Positions 19,339 through 30,500 of a stretch of DNA of 64,000 bases are shown one piece after another. The translations under genes and the position numbers were made by a program. This DNA is from Thauera sp. K11 (GTDB taxonomy: Bacteria > Pseudomonadota > Gammaproteobacteria > Burkholderiales > Rhodocyclaceae). The stretch lies in the NCBI RefSeq assembly GCF_002354895.1, contig NZ_CP023439.1:3162001-3226000 (forward strand), read 5' to 3'. The notes beneath the pieces are model-generated. The model was not told the DNA's origin. It was given only the letters and a program-made list of their open reading frames with translations, and did no database searches. Numbering within the stretch: position 1 is the stretch's first letter; every line of letters begins with the position of its first letter.

Positions 19339-20265
19339 ATGAACGCCCCCGAGCAAGCCTCCCCGCCCGCCGCCGCGGCGATCGACCTGGGCGCCGAATT
19401 CCGCGAGGCCGGCGTCGGCGAAGTGCTGGACGCGCTCGAACGCGACCTCGTCGGCCTCGCCCCCGTCAAGCGCCGCGTGCGCGAGATCGCCGCCCTGCTG
19501 CTCGTGGACCGCGTGCGCCGGCGCCTCGGCCTCGCCACCGAACCGCCCTCGCTGCACATGAGCTTCACCGGCAACCCCGGCACCGGCAAGACCACGGTGG
19601 CCCTGCGCATGGCCGAGATCCTGCACCGCCTCGGCTACTGCCGCCGCGGCCACATCGTCGCCGTCACCCGCGACGACCTCGTCGGCCAGTACATCGGCCA
19701 CACCGCGCCCAAGACCCGCGACGTGCTCAAGCGCGCGATGGGCGGCGTGCTGTTCATCGACGAGGCTTACTACCTCTACCGCCCGGAGAACGAAAAGGAC
19801 TACGGCCAGGAAGCCATCGAGATCCTGCTGCAGGTCATGGAAAACCAGCGCGACGACCTCGTCGTCATCCTCGCCGGCTACGCCGGGCGCATGGAACGCT
19901 TCTTCGAATCCAACCCCGGCATGAAGTCGCGCATCGCCCACCACGTCGACTTCCCCGACTACACCGACGCCGAACTCGCCGAGATCGCCCGCCGCATGCT
20001 CGCCGGCTGGAACTACCGCTTCGACGAACCGGCGCGGCGCGCCTTCGACGACTACATCGCCCTGCGCCGCAGCCGGCCGCACTTCGCCAACGCCCGCAGC
20101 ATCCGCAACGCGCTCGACCGCATGCGCCTGCGCCAGGCCCTGCGCCTGTTCGAGCGCGGCGGACTGGTCGACGCCGAGATGCTCGCCACCATCGCCGAGG
20201 CCGACGTGCGCGCCAGCCGCCACTTCCGGCCAGCCGCCGGGACCGGCGCCCAGGGCCAGACCTGA
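19339..20265 (+). CDS. cbbX: red-type RuBisCO activase
   Basis: AAA+ ATPase that remodels inhibited red-type RuBisCO by pulling on the large-subunit C-terminus. 308 residues: Walker [10 protein letters not shown] (78-86), pore loop QYIGHT near 117-122, Walker [11 protein letters not shown] near 137-146, then the sensor region [10 protein letters not shown] same-frame extension runs back through the hairpin element, but the ATG at 19339 with AGGAGA upstream is clearly the start. The match of CbbX with a red-type cbbLS pair confirms the RuBisCO class. Confidence 0.97.
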   Translation: MNAPEQASPPAAAAIDLGAEFREAGVGEVLDALERDLVGLAPVKRRVREIAALLLVDRVRRRLGLATEPPSLHMSFTGNPGTGKTTVALRMAEILHRLGYCRRGHIVAVTRDDLVGQYIGHTAPKTRDVLKRAMGGVLFIDEAYYLYRPENEKDYGQEAIEILLQVMENQRDDLVVILAGYAGRMERFFESNPGMKSRIAHHVDFPDYTDAELAEIARRMLAGWNYRFDEPARRAFDDYIALRRSRPHFANARSIRNALDRMRLRQALRLFERGGLVDAEMLATIAEADVRASRHFRPAAGTGAQGQT

Positions 20266-20294
20266 TCCCGTGCAGATCCGAAAAGGAGACCACC

Positions 20295-21383
20295 ATGTTC
20301 AGCCTCGACCGCAGCACCCTCACCGAATACCTGATCGAACACCGCCGCCGCAACCCGGAAGCGACGGGCGAATTCAACGCGCTGATCCTGCAGGTCGCCC
20401 AGGCGTGCAAGGCGATCTCGCGCGCGGTGGCGCACGGCACGCTCGCCGGCGTGCTCGGCGGCCAGGGCAGCACCAACGTGCAGGGCGAGGAACAGAAGAA
20501 GCTCGACGTCCTCGCCGACGAGATCTTCCTGCGCGCCACGCACTGGGGCGGCGACCTCGCCGGCATGGTGTCGGAAGAAAACGAAGCGCCCATCCCGCTG
20601 CCGGCCAGCGACCAGCGCGGCAAGTACCTGCTCGCCTTCGACCCGCTCGACGGCTCCTCCAACATCGACGTCAACGTGGCGGTCGGCTCGATCTTCTCCA
20701 TCCTGCGCGCACCGATCCCCGGCGCCGATGCGACAGAGCCCGATTTCCTGCAGCCCGGCACCCGCCAGGTGGCCGCCGGCTATGCGATCTACGGCCCCTC
20801 GACGATGCTGGTGCTGACGGTCGGCAACGGCGTCGCCGGCTTCACCCTCGACCCCATCATCGGCGAGTTCTACCTCACCCATCCCGACATCCGCGTGCCG
20901 GAGACGACGCGCGAGTTCGCCATCAACGCCTCCAACGCACGCTTCTGGGAGAGCCCGGTGCGCCGCTACGTGGACGAATGCCTCGCCGGCCGCACCGGCC
21001 CGCGCGGCGCCGACTTCAACATGCGCTGGATCGCCTCGCTGGTGGCCGAGACCCACCGCATCCTGATGCGCGGCGGCGTGTTCCTCTACCCGCGCGACCG
21101 CAAGGACCCCGCCAGACCGGGCCGGCTGCGCCTGCTGTACGAATGCAATCCGGTCGGCTTCATCGTCGAGCAGGCCGGCGGCCGCGCCAGCACCGGCGTG
21201 CGGCCCGTCCTCGAGGTGCAGCCCGAGGCGCTGCACCAGCGCATCGGCTTCGTGTTCGGCTCGCGCGAGGAAGTCGAACGCATCGAGCGCTACCACCGCG
21301 AACGCCGGCCCGACGACGACCTGCCCGAACAGCCGCTTTTCCACAGCCGCTCGCTGTTCCGCGACGCCGAACTCAGCCAGTAG
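20295..21383 (+). CDS. cbbF: fructose-1,6-bisphosphatase, class I
   Basis: Hydrolyses fructose 1,6-bisphosphate, and in Calvin cycles often sedoheptulose 1,7-bisphosphate. 362 residues with [14 protein letters not shown], the metal site EENEAPIPL and the signature [15 protein letters not shown], then the C-terminal [33 protein letters not shown]. Start at 20295 behind AAGGAGA. It lies 29 bases after cbbX and 23 before cbbP, in one transcription unit. Confidence 0.97.
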   Translation: MFSLDRSTLTEYLIEHRRRNPEATGEFNALILQVAQACKAISRAVAHGTLAGVLGGQGSTNVQGEEQKKLDVLADEIFLRATHWGGDLAGMVSEENEAPIPLPASDQRGKYLLAFDPLDGSSNIDVNVAVGSIFSILRAPIPGADATEPDFLQPGTRQVAAGYAIYGPSTMLVLTVGNGVAGFTLDPIIGEFYLTHPDIRVPETTREFAINASNARFWESPVRRYVDECLAGRTGPRGADFNMRWIASLVAETHRILMRGGVFLYPRDRKDPARPGRLRLLYECNPVGFIVEQAGGRASTGVRPVLEVQPEALHQRIGFVFGSREEVERIERYHRERRPDDDLPEQPLFHSRSLFRDAELSQ

Positions 21384-21406
21384 CCGCCCAGACGGGAGAG
21401 ACCATC

Positions 21407-22288
21407 ATGTCCGAACGCCATCCCATCATCGCCATCACCGGCTCGTCCGGCGCCGGCACCAGCACCGTGCAGCGCACCTTCGAAGAGATCTTTCGCCGCG
21501 ACGGCGTCACCGCCGCGGTGATCGAGGGCGACAGCTTCCACGCCTACGACCGCAGGACGATGCGCGAGAAGCTCGCCGAATGCGAAGCCCAGGCCGCCTG
21601 CCAGCTCAGCCACTTCGGCCCGGAGGCCAATCTCTTCCGCGAACTGGAGAACCTGTTCCGCGCCTACTCCGAGACCGGCGGCGGCATGCGGCGCAAGTAC
21701 CTGCACAGCGCCGAGGAGGCCGAAGCCTACGGCCAGGAGCCCGGCACCTTCACCCCGTGGGGGGAACTGCCCACCGGCACCGACCTGCTGTTCTACGAGG
21801 GCCTGCACGGCGCGGTAAAGCACGAGGAGGTCGACGTGGCGCGCTTCGTCGATCTGCTGATCGGCGTGGTGCCGGTGGTGAACCTGGAGTGGATACAGAA
21901 GCTGCACCGCGACAAGAGCACCCGCGGTTATTCGACCGAGGCGGTGACGGACACCATCCTGCGCCGCATGCACGACTACGTGCATTACATCTGCCCGCAG
22001 TTCGCACGCACGCATGTGAATTTCCAGCGCGTGCCGATGGTGGATACGTCCAATCCGTTCATCGCGCGCTCGATCCCGACGCCGGACGAATCGATGGTGG
22101 TGATCCGCTTCGCCAATCCGAGGAGCATCGATTTCCCTTACCTGCTGAACATGATCCACAACAGTTTCATGAGCCGCGCCAACACCATCGTGGTACCAGG
22201 CGGAAAGATGGAGCTGGCGATGCAGTTGATCTTCACGCCCTTCATCTGGCGCCTGATCGAACGCAGGAAGAAGGCGCTGAACCAGTAA
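21407..22288 (+). CDS. cbbP: phosphoribulokinase, operon copy
   Basis: Makes ribulose 1,5-bisphosphate for RuBisCO. 293 residues; P-loop [10 protein letters not shown] near residue 12, [30 protein letters not shown] and the C-terminal [19 protein letters not shown] all match the copy at 4257, with most differences in the middle lid region. The start at 21407 follows GGGAGAG. It is between cbbF and a 445-bp gap carrying two hairpin elements before cbbT. Confidence 0.97.
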   Translation: MSERHPIIAITGSSGAGTSTVQRTFEEIFRRDGVTAAVIEGDSFHAYDRRTMREKLAECEAQAACQLSHFGPEANLFRELENLFRAYSETGGGMRRKYLHSAEEAEAYGQEPGTFTPWGELPTGTDLLFYEGLHGAVKHEEVDVARFVDLLIGVVPVVNLEWIQKLHRDKSTRGYSTEAVTDTILRRMHDYVHYICPQFARTHVNFQRVPMVDTSNPFIARSIPTPDESMVVIRFANPRSIDFPYLLNMIHNSFMSRANTIVVPGGKMELAMQLIFTPFIWRLIERRKKALNQ

Positions 22289-22333
22289 GAGGCGCAGGCC
22301 CCCGCCCCGCCCAATGAGCCCCTCGGGCGTCCA

Positions 22334-22439
22334 GCGGAGTAGTCGGGGGTATTCGCGGAGCGGGCGAGGACTGTCCGAGCCCCGAGCGAAGCGAGGGCGA
22401 GTTCCGCAGCCCGCGGAGCGAATACCCCGGCTGCTCCGC
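22334..22439. repeat. long inverted repeat element B
   Basis: Outer arms 22334-22356 and 22418-22439 pair over 22 positions with one bulged G and two T/C (G-U compatible) differences; the inner end of the arm is GGGGTATTCGC. The core matches element A almost exactly (GAGGACTGTCCGAGCCCCGA, then GCGAGTTCCGCAGCCC). The GTATTCG arm end is shared with D1 and D2. Confidence 0.85.
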
Positions 22440-22512
22440 GGGTTCAAGGCGCAGGGAGTCGATTCTCGACGGTTGAAAACACCACCGCCGCCCACGCCGC
22501 GTCTCACGAAAT

Positions 22513-22643
22513 GCGAGGCGCACGGGGTGTTCCTTCCGCAGCCTGCCGCTACGCGGCGCGGCGGAGGGTTGGCAAATGAGCGCCTTCGCTGCGCTCGGCT
22601 CAGACAGTCCTCGGCTGCTCCAGGAACACCCCGCACGCCTCGC
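22513..22643. repeat. long inverted repeat element B-prime, reversed
   Basis: Arms 22513-22534 and 22622-22643 pair with two adjacent mismatches. Read on the minus strand the core starts GAGGACTGTCTGAGCCGAGC as in the other copies, but the second half diverges (GCGCTCATTTGCC instead of GCGAGTTCCGCAG) and is longer. It faces element B across about 70 bases. Confidence 0.75.
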
Positions 22644-22733
22644 TGGCCGCGTCGGGAAACCTTGCGCCGGAACCCCGTGCCGGAACTTCGATGTTTCGTC
22701 CCTCACCCCGGATTTGACTATCAGGACCACGAC

Positions 22734-24761
22734 ATGAACATGCGATTCACCCAGGCAGCCATCGACACACTATGTGCCGACGCGCTGCGCTTTCTCGCCA
22801 TCGACGCCGTCGAAGCCGCAAGGTCCGGCCATCCCGGCATGCCGATGGGCATGGCCGAAATCGCCGTCGCGCTATGGACGCGGCACCTCCGGCACGACCC
22901 CGCGGACCCAGCCTGGCCCGACCGCGACCGCTTCGTGCTGTCCAACGGCCACGGCTCCATGCTGCTCTACGCCCTGCTCCACCTCAGCGGCTACGACCTC
23001 CCGCTCGAAGAACTGAAGCGCTTCCGCCAGTTCGGCAGCCTCACCCCCGGCCATCCCGAAACCGGCCACACCACCGGCGTCGAAACCACCACCGGCCCCC
23101 TCGGCCAGGGCCTCGCCAACGCCGTGGGCATGGCCCTGGCCGAAAAACTGCTCGCCGCCGAATTCAACCGCCCCGGCCACACCATCGTCGGCCACCGCAC
23201 CTGGGTCTTCGTCGGCGACGGCTGCCTGATGGAAGGCATCAGCCACGAAGCGGCCGGCTTCGCCGGCGTGCAGCGGCTCTCCAGGCTGATCTGCTTCTGG
23301 GACGACAACCGCATCTCGATCGACGGCGACGTCGCCGGCTGGTTCGGCGACGACACCCCGGCGCGTTTCCGCGCCTGCGGCTGGAACGTCATCCCGGCGG
23401 TCGACGGACACGACGTCGAGGCGGTCGACCACGCCATCCGCCAGGCGCTCGACAACGCCGGCAGGGACGCCGGCCCCACGCTCATCTGCTGCCGCACCAC
23501 CATCGGCCGGGGCAGCCCGGCGAAGGCCGGCAGCGCCGACGTGCATGGCGCACCGCTGGGTGCCGCCGAGACGGCGGCGACGCGCGCCGCGCTGGGCTGG
23601 CACCACGGCCCGTTCGAAGTGCCCGACGAAGTGCGCGCCGCGCTCGACGCGCACGCGGACGGCCATGCGCGCCATGAAGAATGGAAGGCACGCATGGCCG
23701 CCTACGCCGCCGCGTATCCGGAACTTGCCGCGGAATTCGGCCGCCGCATGCGCGGCGAACTGCCGGGCGGATTCGCCGTGCTGGCCGATGCGCTGGTCGC
23801 CGGCGTCCATGACGAGGCGGCCACGATGGCCAGCCGCAAGGCGAGCCAGCTCGCGATCGGCCGGCTGGCCGGCGCCCTGCCCGAGCTGCTCGGCGGTTCG
23901 GCCGACCTCACCCACTCCAACCTCACCGACTGGCCGGGCTGCGGCGCGGTGCGCGCCGACCAGCCGGGGCGCCACATCAACTGGGGCGTGCGCGAATTCG
24001 GCATGGGCGCGGCCTTGAACGGCATCGCGCTGCACGGCGGCTTCATCCCCTTCGGCGCCACCTTCCTGGTGTTCTCCGACTACGCGCGCAGCGCCATCCG
24101 CATGAGCGCGCTGATGAAGCAGCGCGTGATCCACGTGATGACGCACGATTCGATCGCTCTCGGCGAGGACGGCCCCACCCACCAGCCGGTGGAGCATCTG
24201 CCCAGCCTGCGGCTGATTCCGGATCTCGACGTCTGGCGGCCCTGCGATGCGGTCGAGACGCAGGCGGCCTGGCATGCGGCGGTCGCCCGCCGGGACGGCC
24301 CCACCCTGCTCGCGCTGTCGCGCCAGAACCTGCCGCACCAGCCACGCGACGATGCGGCATTGCAGGCGATCCCGCGCGGCGGCTACGTGCTCGCCGATGC
24401 CGCGGACCCGGTGCTGGTGATCATCGCCACCGGCTCGGAGGTGGCGCTGGCGATGGAGGTGCGGCTGGCGCTGCAGGCGGAGGGGGTCGCGGTGCGGGTG
24501 GTGTCCATGCCCTGCACCAGCGTGTTCGACCGCCAGCCGGACGACTACCGGGCCGCGGTGCTGCCGGCCGGCGTGCCGCGGCTCGCGATCGAGGCGGCGC
24601 GCAGCGACGGCTGGTGGAAGTACCTCGCCGGTGCGCCCGGCGCAGTCGTCGGAATCGACCGTTTCGGCGCATCGGCGCCGGCGGACGAGTTGCTGCGGCA
24701 TTTCGGCTTCACCGCCGGGGCGGTGCTCGCGCGCGCCAGGGCATTGCTCGCGGCGCCTTGA
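22734..24761 (+). CDS. cbbT: transketolase, operon copy
   Basis: 675-residue TPP enzyme for the sugar rearrangements of the Calvin cycle. It shows [35 protein letters not shown] with [10 protein letters not shown], and [16 protein letters not shown]. It aligns with the copy at 5629 throughout but differs at many positions, so it is an old paralogue rather than a recent duplication. The start may be 22734 or the ATG two codons later; no strong ribosome site is visible. The 445-bp gap before it could uncouple it from cbbP. Confidence 0.96.
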   Translation: MNMRFTQAAIDTLCADALRFLAIDAVEAARSGHPGMPMGMAEIAVALWTRHLRHDPADPAWPDRDRFVLSNGHGSMLLYALLHLSGYDLPLEELKRFRQFGSLTPGHPETGHTTGVETTTGPLGQGLANAVGMALAEKLLAAEFNRPGHTIVGHRTWVFVGDGCLMEGISHEAAGFAGVQRLSRLICFWDDNRISIDGDVAGWFGDDTPARFRACGWNVIPAVDGHDVEAVDHAIRQALDNAGRDAGPTLICCRTTIGRGSPAKAGSADVHGAPLGAAETAATRAALGWHHGPFEVPDEVRAALDAHADGHARHEEWKARMAAYAAAYPELAAEFGRRMRGELPGGFAVLADALVAGVHDEAATMASRKASQLAIGRLAGALPELLGGSADLTHSNLTDWPGCGAVRADQPGRHINWGVREFGMGAALNGIALHGGFIPFGATFLVFSDYARSAIRMSALMKQRVIHVMTHDSIALGEDGPTHQPVEHLPSLRLIPDLDVWRPCDAVETQAAWHAAVARRDGPTLLALSRQNLPHQPRDDAALQAIPRGGYVLADAADPVLVIIATGSEVALAMEVRLALQAEGVAVRVVSMPCTSVFDRQPDDYRAAVLPAGVPRLAIEAARSDGWWKYLAGAPGAVVGIDRFGASAPADELLRHFGFTAGAVLARARALLAAP

Positions 24762-24898
24762 CGGCCGCGGCCTGCCGCTGCCGCACCGTTACGGCAGCAC
24801 GCCCGCCGGCGGGCGCTTCGCCCCTCGTGCGGAAGACCGCCTTCGCCTCTTGCGCCGCCGACCGGCGCCACCCATTTCGACCGTCCAAGGAGACTCCG

Positions 24899-26137
24899 AT
24901 GAACTTTCTCCGCCTTTCCGACGTGGATCTCGCCGGCAAGCGCGTCTTCATCCGCACCGATTTCAACGTGCCGCTGAAGGCCGACGGCACGCTGGCCGAC
25001 GACACCCGCATCCGCGCCGCCCTGCCCGGCATCCTCGCCTGCCTGGAGGCAGGGGCGGCGGTGATGATCACCTCGCACCTGGGCCGCCCGCTGGAAGGCG
25101 CGCTGACGCCAGCCGATTCGCTGGCGCCGGTGGCCGCCTGCCTGGGCGACCTGCTCGGGCGGCCGGTGCCGTTGGTGCGCGACTGGGTGGATGGCGGTTT
25201 CGGCGTGCGCCCCGGCGACGTCGTGCTGCTGGAGAACTGCCGCGGCAACGTCGGCGAGAAGGCCGACGACGCGGCGCTGGCCGCGCGCATCGCCCGCTTC
25301 GTCGACGTCTATGTGAACGACGCCTTCGGCACCGCGCACCGCAGGGAGTGCACGCTCCACGCCCTCGCGCTGGCCGCGCCGGTGGCCTGCGCCGGGCCGC
25401 TGATGAGCGCCGAACTCGACGCGCTGGGCCGCGCGCTGGCACAGCCGGCACGGCCGCTGGCGGCGATCGTGGCCGGCTCCAAGGTGTCGACCAAGCTCAC
25501 CATCCTCGAGAGCCTGGCCGGCAAGGTCGACGTGCTGGTGCTGGGGGGCGGCATCGCCAACACCTTTCTCGCCGCGCGCGGCTACCCGGTGGGGCGCTCG
25601 CTGTACGAGCCGGACCTGGCCGATGCCGCACGCGCGGTGGAGCGCCGGCTCGCCGCGCACGACGGCGTGGCCTGGCTGCCGGAAGACGTGATCGCCGCCG
25701 ACCGCTTCGCCGCCGATGCGCGCACCCGCTGCCTGCCCATCGACGCGGTGGCCGGCGACGAGATGATCCTCGACATCGGCCCCGACAGCCGGCGCTCGCT
25801 CGCCGAACTGCTGGAGCGCGCCGGCACCATCGTGTGGAACGGGCCGGTCGGCGTGTTCGAACTCGAGCCCTTCGCCGCCGGCACCGCCGCGCTGGCCGGC
25901 GCGGTGGCCGCGAGCCGGGCGTTCAGCATCGCCGGCGGCGGCGACACGCTGGCGGCCATCGCCCGCTTCGGCGTGGCAAACCGCATCGACTACATCTCCA
26001 CCGGTGGCGGCGCCTTCCTCGAATTCCTCGAGGGCCGCGAACTGCCCGCCGTCGCCGCGCTGAAGGCACGCGCGCGGCCGGGCAGCCGGCGCATCGGGCC
26101 GGTGCCCGAATTCGAGAACGAACCGCAACCCACCTGA
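24899..26137 (+). CDS. cbbK: phosphoglycerate kinase, operon copy
   Basis: 412-residue PGK for the ATP-consuming step of CO2 fixation. It has [58 protein letters not shown] and [14 protein letters not shown]. Compared with the copy at 8817 it carries about 20 extra C-terminal residues rich in Arg, Pro and Glu. The GG of the usual GGAKVSTK loop is AG-S here (AGSKVSTK), a change also seen in some CbbK proteins. Start at 24899 follows AAGGAGA. It is followed after 53 bases by the truncated cbbA. Confidence 0.96.
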   Translation: MNFLRLSDVDLAGKRVFIRTDFNVPLKADGTLADDTRIRAALPGILACLEAGAAVMITSHLGRPLEGALTPADSLAPVAACLGDLLGRPVPLVRDWVDGGFGVRPGDVVLLENCRGNVGEKADDAALAARIARFVDVYVNDAFGTAHRRECTLHALALAAPVACAGPLMSAELDALGRALAQPARPLAAIVAGSKVSTKLTILESLAGKVDVLVLGGGIANTFLAARGYPVGRSLYEPDLADAARAVERRLAAHDGVAWLPEDVIAADRFAADARTRCLPIDAVAGDEMILDIGPDSRRSLAELLERAGTIVWNGPVGVFELEPFAAGTAALAGAVAASRAFSIAGGGDTLAAIARFGVANRIDYISTGGGAFLEFLEGRELPAVAALKARARPGSRRIGPVPEFENEPQPT

Positions 26138-26190
26138 GCGCGCCCGCCCGCACGCCCCTCCATTCCCACCCCGCCCGAAGGAGAATTTCC

Positions 26191-26379
26191 ATGGCCATGA
26201 TCGCCCTTCGCCAGTTGCTGGACCACGCCGCCGAACACGGCTACGGCGTACCGGCCTTCAACATCAACAACATGGAACAGATCCAGGCCATCATGCTCGC
26301 CGCCGAGGCCACCGCCAGCCCGGTGATCCTGCAGGCGTCGGCCGGCGCCCGCGGCTATGCCGGCGAGGCGTTCCTGTAG
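26191..26379 (+). pseudogene. cbbA: truncated Calvin-type fructose-bisphosphate aldolase
   Basis: Encodes only 62 residues, [19 protein letters not shown] onward to [11 protein letters not shown], then TAG at 26377. This equals the first 62 residues of the 354-residue intact paralogue at 12959, and stops before every Zn-binding and catalytic residue. The ribosome site (AAGGAGAA) and start are intact, so a short peptide may still be made. Sequence after the stop bears no likeness to aldolase. I infer a deletion or recombination whose breakpoint lies at or just after the Leu codon, joining the operon to the dctA upstream region. Confidence 0.9.
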
Positions 26380-26471
26380 AAATGCGTAGTTTCCACAGTG
26401 TGGATGTTCACAATTTCCGCGCGGCGGGGGCCCGGAAATAATCCGCCCCACCTTCAAAGGAGGAGACATCC

Positions 26472-27812
26472 ATGATCCGTAAATCGATCTTCCGCTCGCT
26501 GTACTTCCAGGTGATCGTCGCGATCATCATCGGCGTGGCGCTGGGCCATTTCCATCCCGAGACCGGCGCGGCGATGAAGCCGCTCGGCGACGGTTTCATC
26601 AAGCTGATCAAGATGATCATCGCCCCGATCATCTTCTGCACCGTGGTCGTCGGCATCGCCGGCATGGAGGACATGAAGAAGGTCGGCAAGACCGGCGGCC
26701 TCGCCCTGCTGTACTTCGAGATCGTCAGCTCGATCGCGCTGGTGGTCGGCCTCATCATCGTCAACGTCGTGCAGCCGGGCGCGGGCATGAACGTCGATCC
26801 GGCCACGCTGGACACGAAGGCGATCGCCGCCTACACCGCGCCGGGCAAGATGCAGACGACCACCGAGTTCCTGCTGCACGTGATCCCGACCACCGTCGTG
26901 GATGCCTTCGCCAAGGGCGAGATCCTGCAGGTGCTGCTGTTCTCGGTGCTGTTCGGCTTCGCGCTGCATCGCTTCGGCGGCCGCGGCACGCTCGTGTTTG
27001 ACATGATCGAGAAGTTCTCCCACGTGCTGTTCGGTATCGTCGGCTACATCATGAAGGTCGCCCCGATCGGCGCCTTCGGCGCGATGGCCTTCACCATCGG
27101 CAAGCACGGCGTCGGCGCGCTGGCCCAGCTCGGCATGCTGATGGGCACCTTCTACGCCACCTGCCTGATCTTCATCTTCGGCGTGCTCGGCACCATCGCC
27201 CGCCTGCACGGCTTCTCGGTGGTGAAGCTGATCCGCTACATCAAGGAAGAGCTGCTGATCGTGCTCGGCACCTCGTCGTCGGAATCCGCCCTGCCGCGCC
27301 TCATGGCCAAGCTGGAAAACCTCGGCGTGAAGAAATCCACCGTCGGCCTGGTGGTGCCCACCGGCTACTCGTTCAACCTCGACGGCACCTCGATCTACCT
27401 GACGATGGCGGCGGTGTTCATCGCCCAGGCCACCAACACGCCGATGGACCTCACCCAGCAGATCACGCTGCTGCTGGTGCTGCTGCTCACGTCCAAGGGC
27501 GCCGCCGGCATCACCGGCAGCGGCTTCATCGTGCTGGCGGCCACGCTGTCCGCGGTGGGCGGCGTCCCGGTGGCCGGCCTGGCGCTGATCCTGGGCATCG
27601 ACCGCTTCATGTCGGAAGCCCGCGCGCTGACCAACCTGATCGGCAACACGGTGGCGACGGTGGTGGTGGCCAAGTGGTGCAAGGACCTCGACGAGGACCG
27701 CCTGCAGGCCCACCTCAACAACGAGACCGAACTCGAAGCCGACGAGCCCGAGACCGTGCTGGACGAAGTCGAAGCGCACCTGCACGTGCGCCCGGCCACC
27801 CAGCCGTCCTGA
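26472..27812 (+). CDS. dctA: C4-dicarboxylate:cation symporter
   Basis: Inner-membrane carrier importing succinate, fumarate and malate with protons or sodium. 446 residues of the DAACS family: [20 protein letters not shown], the Ser-rich re-entrant hairpin [29 protein letters not shown] and [16 protein letters not shown]. Eight to nine hydrophobic segments are visible. The start follows GGAGGAG. It lies 92 bases after the cbbA stop, in the place where the rest of cbbA should be. The link between dicarboxylate uptake and the Calvin operon is probably accidental, produced by the rearrangement. Confidence 0.96.
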   Translation: MIRKSIFRSLYFQVIVAIIIGVALGHFHPETGAAMKPLGDGFIKLIKMIIAPIIFCTVVVGIAGMEDMKKVGKTGGLALLYFEIVSSIALVVGLIIVNVVQPGAGMNVDPATLDTKAIAAYTAPGKMQTTTEFLLHVIPTTVVDAFAKGEILQVLLFSVLFGFALHRFGGRGTLVFDMIEKFSHVLFGIVGYIMKVAPIGAFGAMAFTIGKHGVGALAQLGMLMGTFYATCLIFIFGVLGTIARLHGFSVVKLIRYIKEELLIVLGTSSSESALPRLMAKLENLGVKKSTVGLVVPTGYSFNLDGTSIYLTMAAVFIAQATNTPMDLTQQITLLLVLLLTSKGAAGITGSGFIVLAATLSAVGGVPVAGLALILGIDRFMSEARALTNLIGNTVATVVVAKWCKDLDEDRLQAHLNNETELEADEPETVLDEVEAHLHVRPATQPS

Positions 27813-27831
27813 ACGCGGGCCGGACCGAGGA

Positions 27832-27866
27832 CCGGGGCGCCGACTGGCGCTCCCGGTGTCTTGCTG
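27832..27866 (+). terminator. probable dctA terminator
   Basis: CCGGGGCGCC (27832-27841) pairs with GGCGC-T-CCCGG (27846-27856) with one bulged T, then TGTCTTGCT. It starts 20 bases after the dctA stop. Confidence 0.5.
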
Positions 27867-27924
27867 GTCGCACGCCTTCGCCTTTCCCACGCTGGGCGCG
27901 CGCATGATCGATCGCCCGGCATCC

Positions 27925-28029
27925 GGTCCGGTGGCGGGGGATGCGCTCCGCGTCCTGCGCAACTCGACCTCGCTTCGCTCGGGACTCGGACAGTGCTCGT
28001 CCGCTGCACGCATCTCCCGCCACCGGACC
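27925..28029. repeat. long inverted repeat element C, reversed
   Basis: Outer arms 27925-27945 and 28009-28029 match over 21 bases with one mismatch. On the minus strand the core reads GAGCACTGTCCGAGTCCCGA, then GTCGAGTTGCGCAGG, clearly related to elements A and B with a few substitutions. The outer arms are different in sequence from all other copies. Confidence 0.8.
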
Positions 28030-28168
28030 TGCCGCGACGCCAGGCCGACGGCCGACAGAGCCCTCGGGCGATCGCCCTGCCCTTCGCGCTTGTCAGTGCT
28101 GGAAACGGTGGGCAAGAATGCGGCCTCCCCAATACCATGCGGGGCGTCGCGGCGCCCTCGGCGACGCC

Positions 28169-29464
28169 ATGCCCTCGTTCGAACAGCACCCCCTGCGCCA
28201 GACCCTCAGCGACGAAGTCCACGCCCGGCCGCCGGTCGCGCTCGACACGCCGGAATTCGTCACCTATCTCGCCTTCGTCCATCACGAGGGCAGCGCGGAA
28301 CGCGAAGCGGACCACCTGCGCTCGCTGGCGGAACAGATGGGCCGGCCCGCGCCGGACACCGGCTCCGGCCACGTGCTGCTCGAAGCCGGCGGCTTCCGGC
28401 TGAAGTGGGAGCGGCACAACGAGTTCTCCAGCTACTGCTTCTTCCGCCGCATCGACCCCACCGACGCAGCCGGCGACTATGCGCTGCTCCACGTGCCCGC
28501 CGCCTGGCGCAAGGCGATTCCCGGCCTGCTGATCGCCGCCACCCACATCGAGGTGCGCAGCACCGCCGACGTGCCGCCGGAAACGGCGCTGCACCAGCAA
28601 TCCCCGCGTGGCCAGGCACTGGTGGCCTCCCGGGTGGCCGACGGCGCCGGCTGGGTGCTGACCGACTTCCACCTGCACGAAGGCTTCTCCCACTTCCTGG
28701 TGCTGGACGACCATCTCACGCCACGCCAGGCGGGCCGCATCGCGCAGCGCCTGGTCGAGATCGAGACCTACCGCGTGATGGCCCTGCTCGCCTTCCCGGT
28801 GGCGAAGCAGGTGGGACGGCTGCTGTCGCGCGCCGAAGACGAACTGGCCGATCTGATGGACGGCATGGGCCAGGCGCGCACCGCCGAGGACGACCGCGCG
28901 GTGCTCGCCCGCCTGTCGCGGCTCGCGGCCGACGTGGAGCGCTCGGTGGCGCGCACCACCTTCCGCTTCGGCGCCGCCGCCGCCTACTACCGGCTGGTGC
29001 GCCAGCGCATCGAGGACCTGCGCGAGCAGCGCCTGCCCGGTTTCTCGCCGATCGGGGAATTCATGGACCGGCGCCTGATGCCAGCCATCGACACCTGCGC
29101 CTCCATCGCCCGCCGCCAGGACGACCTGTCGGCGCGGATCGCCCGCAACTCGCAGTTGCTGCGCACCCGGGTCGACATCGAACTGGAACGCCAGAACCAG
29201 GAACTGCTGGCGCAGATGAACCGCCGCGCCAAGATCCAGCTCCACCTGCAGGAAACGGTGGAGGGCCTGTCGGTGGTGGCGATCACCTATTATGCGTCGC
29301 AGTTGGTGAACTACATGGCCAAGGGGGCCAAGCACCTGATCGAGCCGCTGACGCCGGAAGTCCTCACCGCGGCGTCGATCCCGGTCATCGCCGGCATCGT
29401 CGCCCTCGGCCTGCGCCGCATGCGCAAGCTGCTCGACACCGGGGACGGCGCGGCGGAGCATTGA
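28169..29464 (+). CDS. DUF3422 family protein
   Basis: 431 residues, starting [20 protein letters not shown], a family hallmark, and containing [16 protein letters not shown]. The C-terminal third has a long helical, probably coiled-coil stretch (around [20 protein letters not shown]) and two hydrophobic segments ([31 protein letters not shown]), suggesting a membrane-anchored protein with a large cytoplasmic part. Function is unknown in this family. The frame extends upstream through element C, but the ATG at 28169 gives the family N-terminus. It ends just before the purC promoter. Confidence 0.85.
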   Translation: MPSFEQHPLRQTLSDEVHARPPVALDTPEFVTYLAFVHHEGSAEREADHLRSLAEQMGRPAPDTGSGHVLLEAGGFRLKWERHNEFSSYCFFRRIDPTDAAGDYALLHVPAAWRKAIPGLLIAATHIEVRSTADVPPETALHQQSPRGQALVASRVADGAGWVLTDFHLHEGFSHFLVLDDHLTPRQAGRIAQRLVEIETYRVMALLAFPVAKQVGRLLSRAEDELADLMDGMGQARTAEDDRAVLARLSRLAADVERSVARTTFRFGAAAAYYRLVRQRIEDLREQRLPGFSPIGEFMDRRLMPAIDTCASIARRQDDLSARIARNSQLLRTRVDIELERQNQELLAQMNRRAKIQLHLQETVEGLSVVAITYYASQLVNYMAKGAKHLIEPLTPEVLTAASIPVIAGIVALGLRRMRKLLDTGDGAAEH

Positions 29465-29477
29465 AAGGGCGGTGGCC

Positions 29478-29483
29478 TATAAT
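29478..29483 (+). promoter_or_regulatory. purC -10 box
   Basis: A perfect TATAAT lies 28 bases before the GTG start of purC, immediately after the DUF3422 stop. No clear -35 at 17 bases. Confidence 0.55.
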
Positions 29484-29510
29484 CGCGCTTTGCCCAACGA
29501 GAGCTTCCCC

Positions 29511-30428
29511 GTGGCCACTGCGCTTTTCGAATCCACCATCAAGAGCCTCCCGCTGCTCGGCCGCGGCAAGGTGCGCGACATCTATGCCGTCGACGCCGAC
29601 AAGCTGCTGATCGTCACCAGCGACCGCCTGTCGGCCTTCGACGTCATCCTGCCCGATCCCATCCCGGACAAGGGCCGCGTGCTGACCGCGATGGCGAATT
29701 TCTGGTTCGCGAAGCTCGGCCACATCATCCCCAACCAGCTCACCGGCATCGACCCGGAAACCGTGGTCGCCGCCGGCGAGCGCGACCAGGTGCGCGGCCG
29801 CGCGCTGGTGGTCAAGCGCCTGCAGCCGCTGCCGATCGAGGCGGTGGTGCGCGGCTACGTGATCGGCTCGGGCTGGAAGGACTACCAGGACACCGGCGCG
29901 ATCTGCGGCATCGCCCTGCCCGCGGGCCTCAGGCAGGCGGCAAGGCTGCCGGCGCCGATCTTCACCCCGGCCTCGAAGGCCGAGGCCGGCGACCACGACG
30001 AAAACATCTCGTTCGAGCAGGCCCAGGCACGCTGCGCCGCCATGCTGCCCGGCCTCGACGGCGCCGCGCTGGCCGCCCAGGCGCGCGACGCGGCGATCGC
30101 GCTGTACTCCGAGGCTGCCGGATACGCCGCCGGCCGCGGCATCATCATCGCCGACACAAAGTTCGAGTTCGGCGTGGACAAGGCCGGCACGCTGCATCTC
30201 ATCGACGAGGCGCTGACGCCCGATTCGTCCCGCTTCTGGCCGGCCGGCAGCTACCGCGAGGGCATCAGCCCGCCGTCCTTCGACAAGCAGTACGTGCGCG
30301 ACTACCTCGAGACCCTGGACTGGGGCAAGAAAGCCCCCGGCCCCAGACTGCCGGCCGACGTGATCGAACACACCGCGACGAAGTACCGCGAGGCGTACGA
30401 GCGGCTGACCGGGCAGAAACTGGCCTGA
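29511..30428 (+). CDS. purC: phosphoribosylaminoimidazole-succinocarboxamide synthase
   Basis: Purine pathway enzyme making SAICAR from CAIR, aspartate and ATP. The 305-residue form starts with [28 protein letters not shown], has the nucleotide segment [39 protein letters not shown] and [12 protein letters not shown], as in the longer proteobacterial and fungal-like type. The frame is open back to 29472, but a consensus TATAAT occupies 29478-29483, so translation should begin at the GTG at 29511 (GAGAG upstream). It is followed by the repeat-rich gap. Confidence 0.95.
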   Translation: MATALFESTIKSLPLLGRGKVRDIYAVDADKLLIVTSDRLSAFDVILPDPIPDKGRVLTAMANFWFAKLGHIIPNQLTGIDPETVVAAGERDQVRGRALVVKRLQPLPIEAVVRGYVIGSGWKDYQDTGAICGIALPAGLRQAARLPAPIFTPASKAEAGDHDENISFEQAQARCAAMLPGLDGAALAAQARDAAIALYSEAAGYAAGRGIIIADTKFEFGVDKAGTLHLIDEALTPDSSRFWPAGSYREGISPPSFDKQYVRDYLETLDWGKKAPGPRLPADVIEHTATKYREAYERLTGQKLA

Positions 30429-30500
30429 CTCCCCTCCCCGGCCCGCGGTCTTGTACCGCATACCGGGCGCAGGCTCTTCGGTTGGGCGGTTGAACCGGCC

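Larger units (their letters stand above)
22289..22733. other. 445-bp intra-operon gap holding two inverted-repeat elements
   Basis: No gene recognised. It carries elements B (22334-22439) and B-prime (22513-22643) of the window's hairpin family, in opposite orientations. The last 90 bases lead into cbbT with no convincing promoter or ribosome site beyond a weak AGGA. Confidence 0.8.
27813..28168. other. 356-bp gap: dctA terminator and hairpin element C
   Basis: Holds a GC hairpin just after dctA and element C (27925-28029). Open frames cross it but none resembles a protein. Confidence 0.75.

Noticed and set aside
26380..26471. Sigma-54 promoter for dctA.
   Set aside because: No GG-N10-GC pair with the proper context is visible, and dctBD genes are not nearby in the window.
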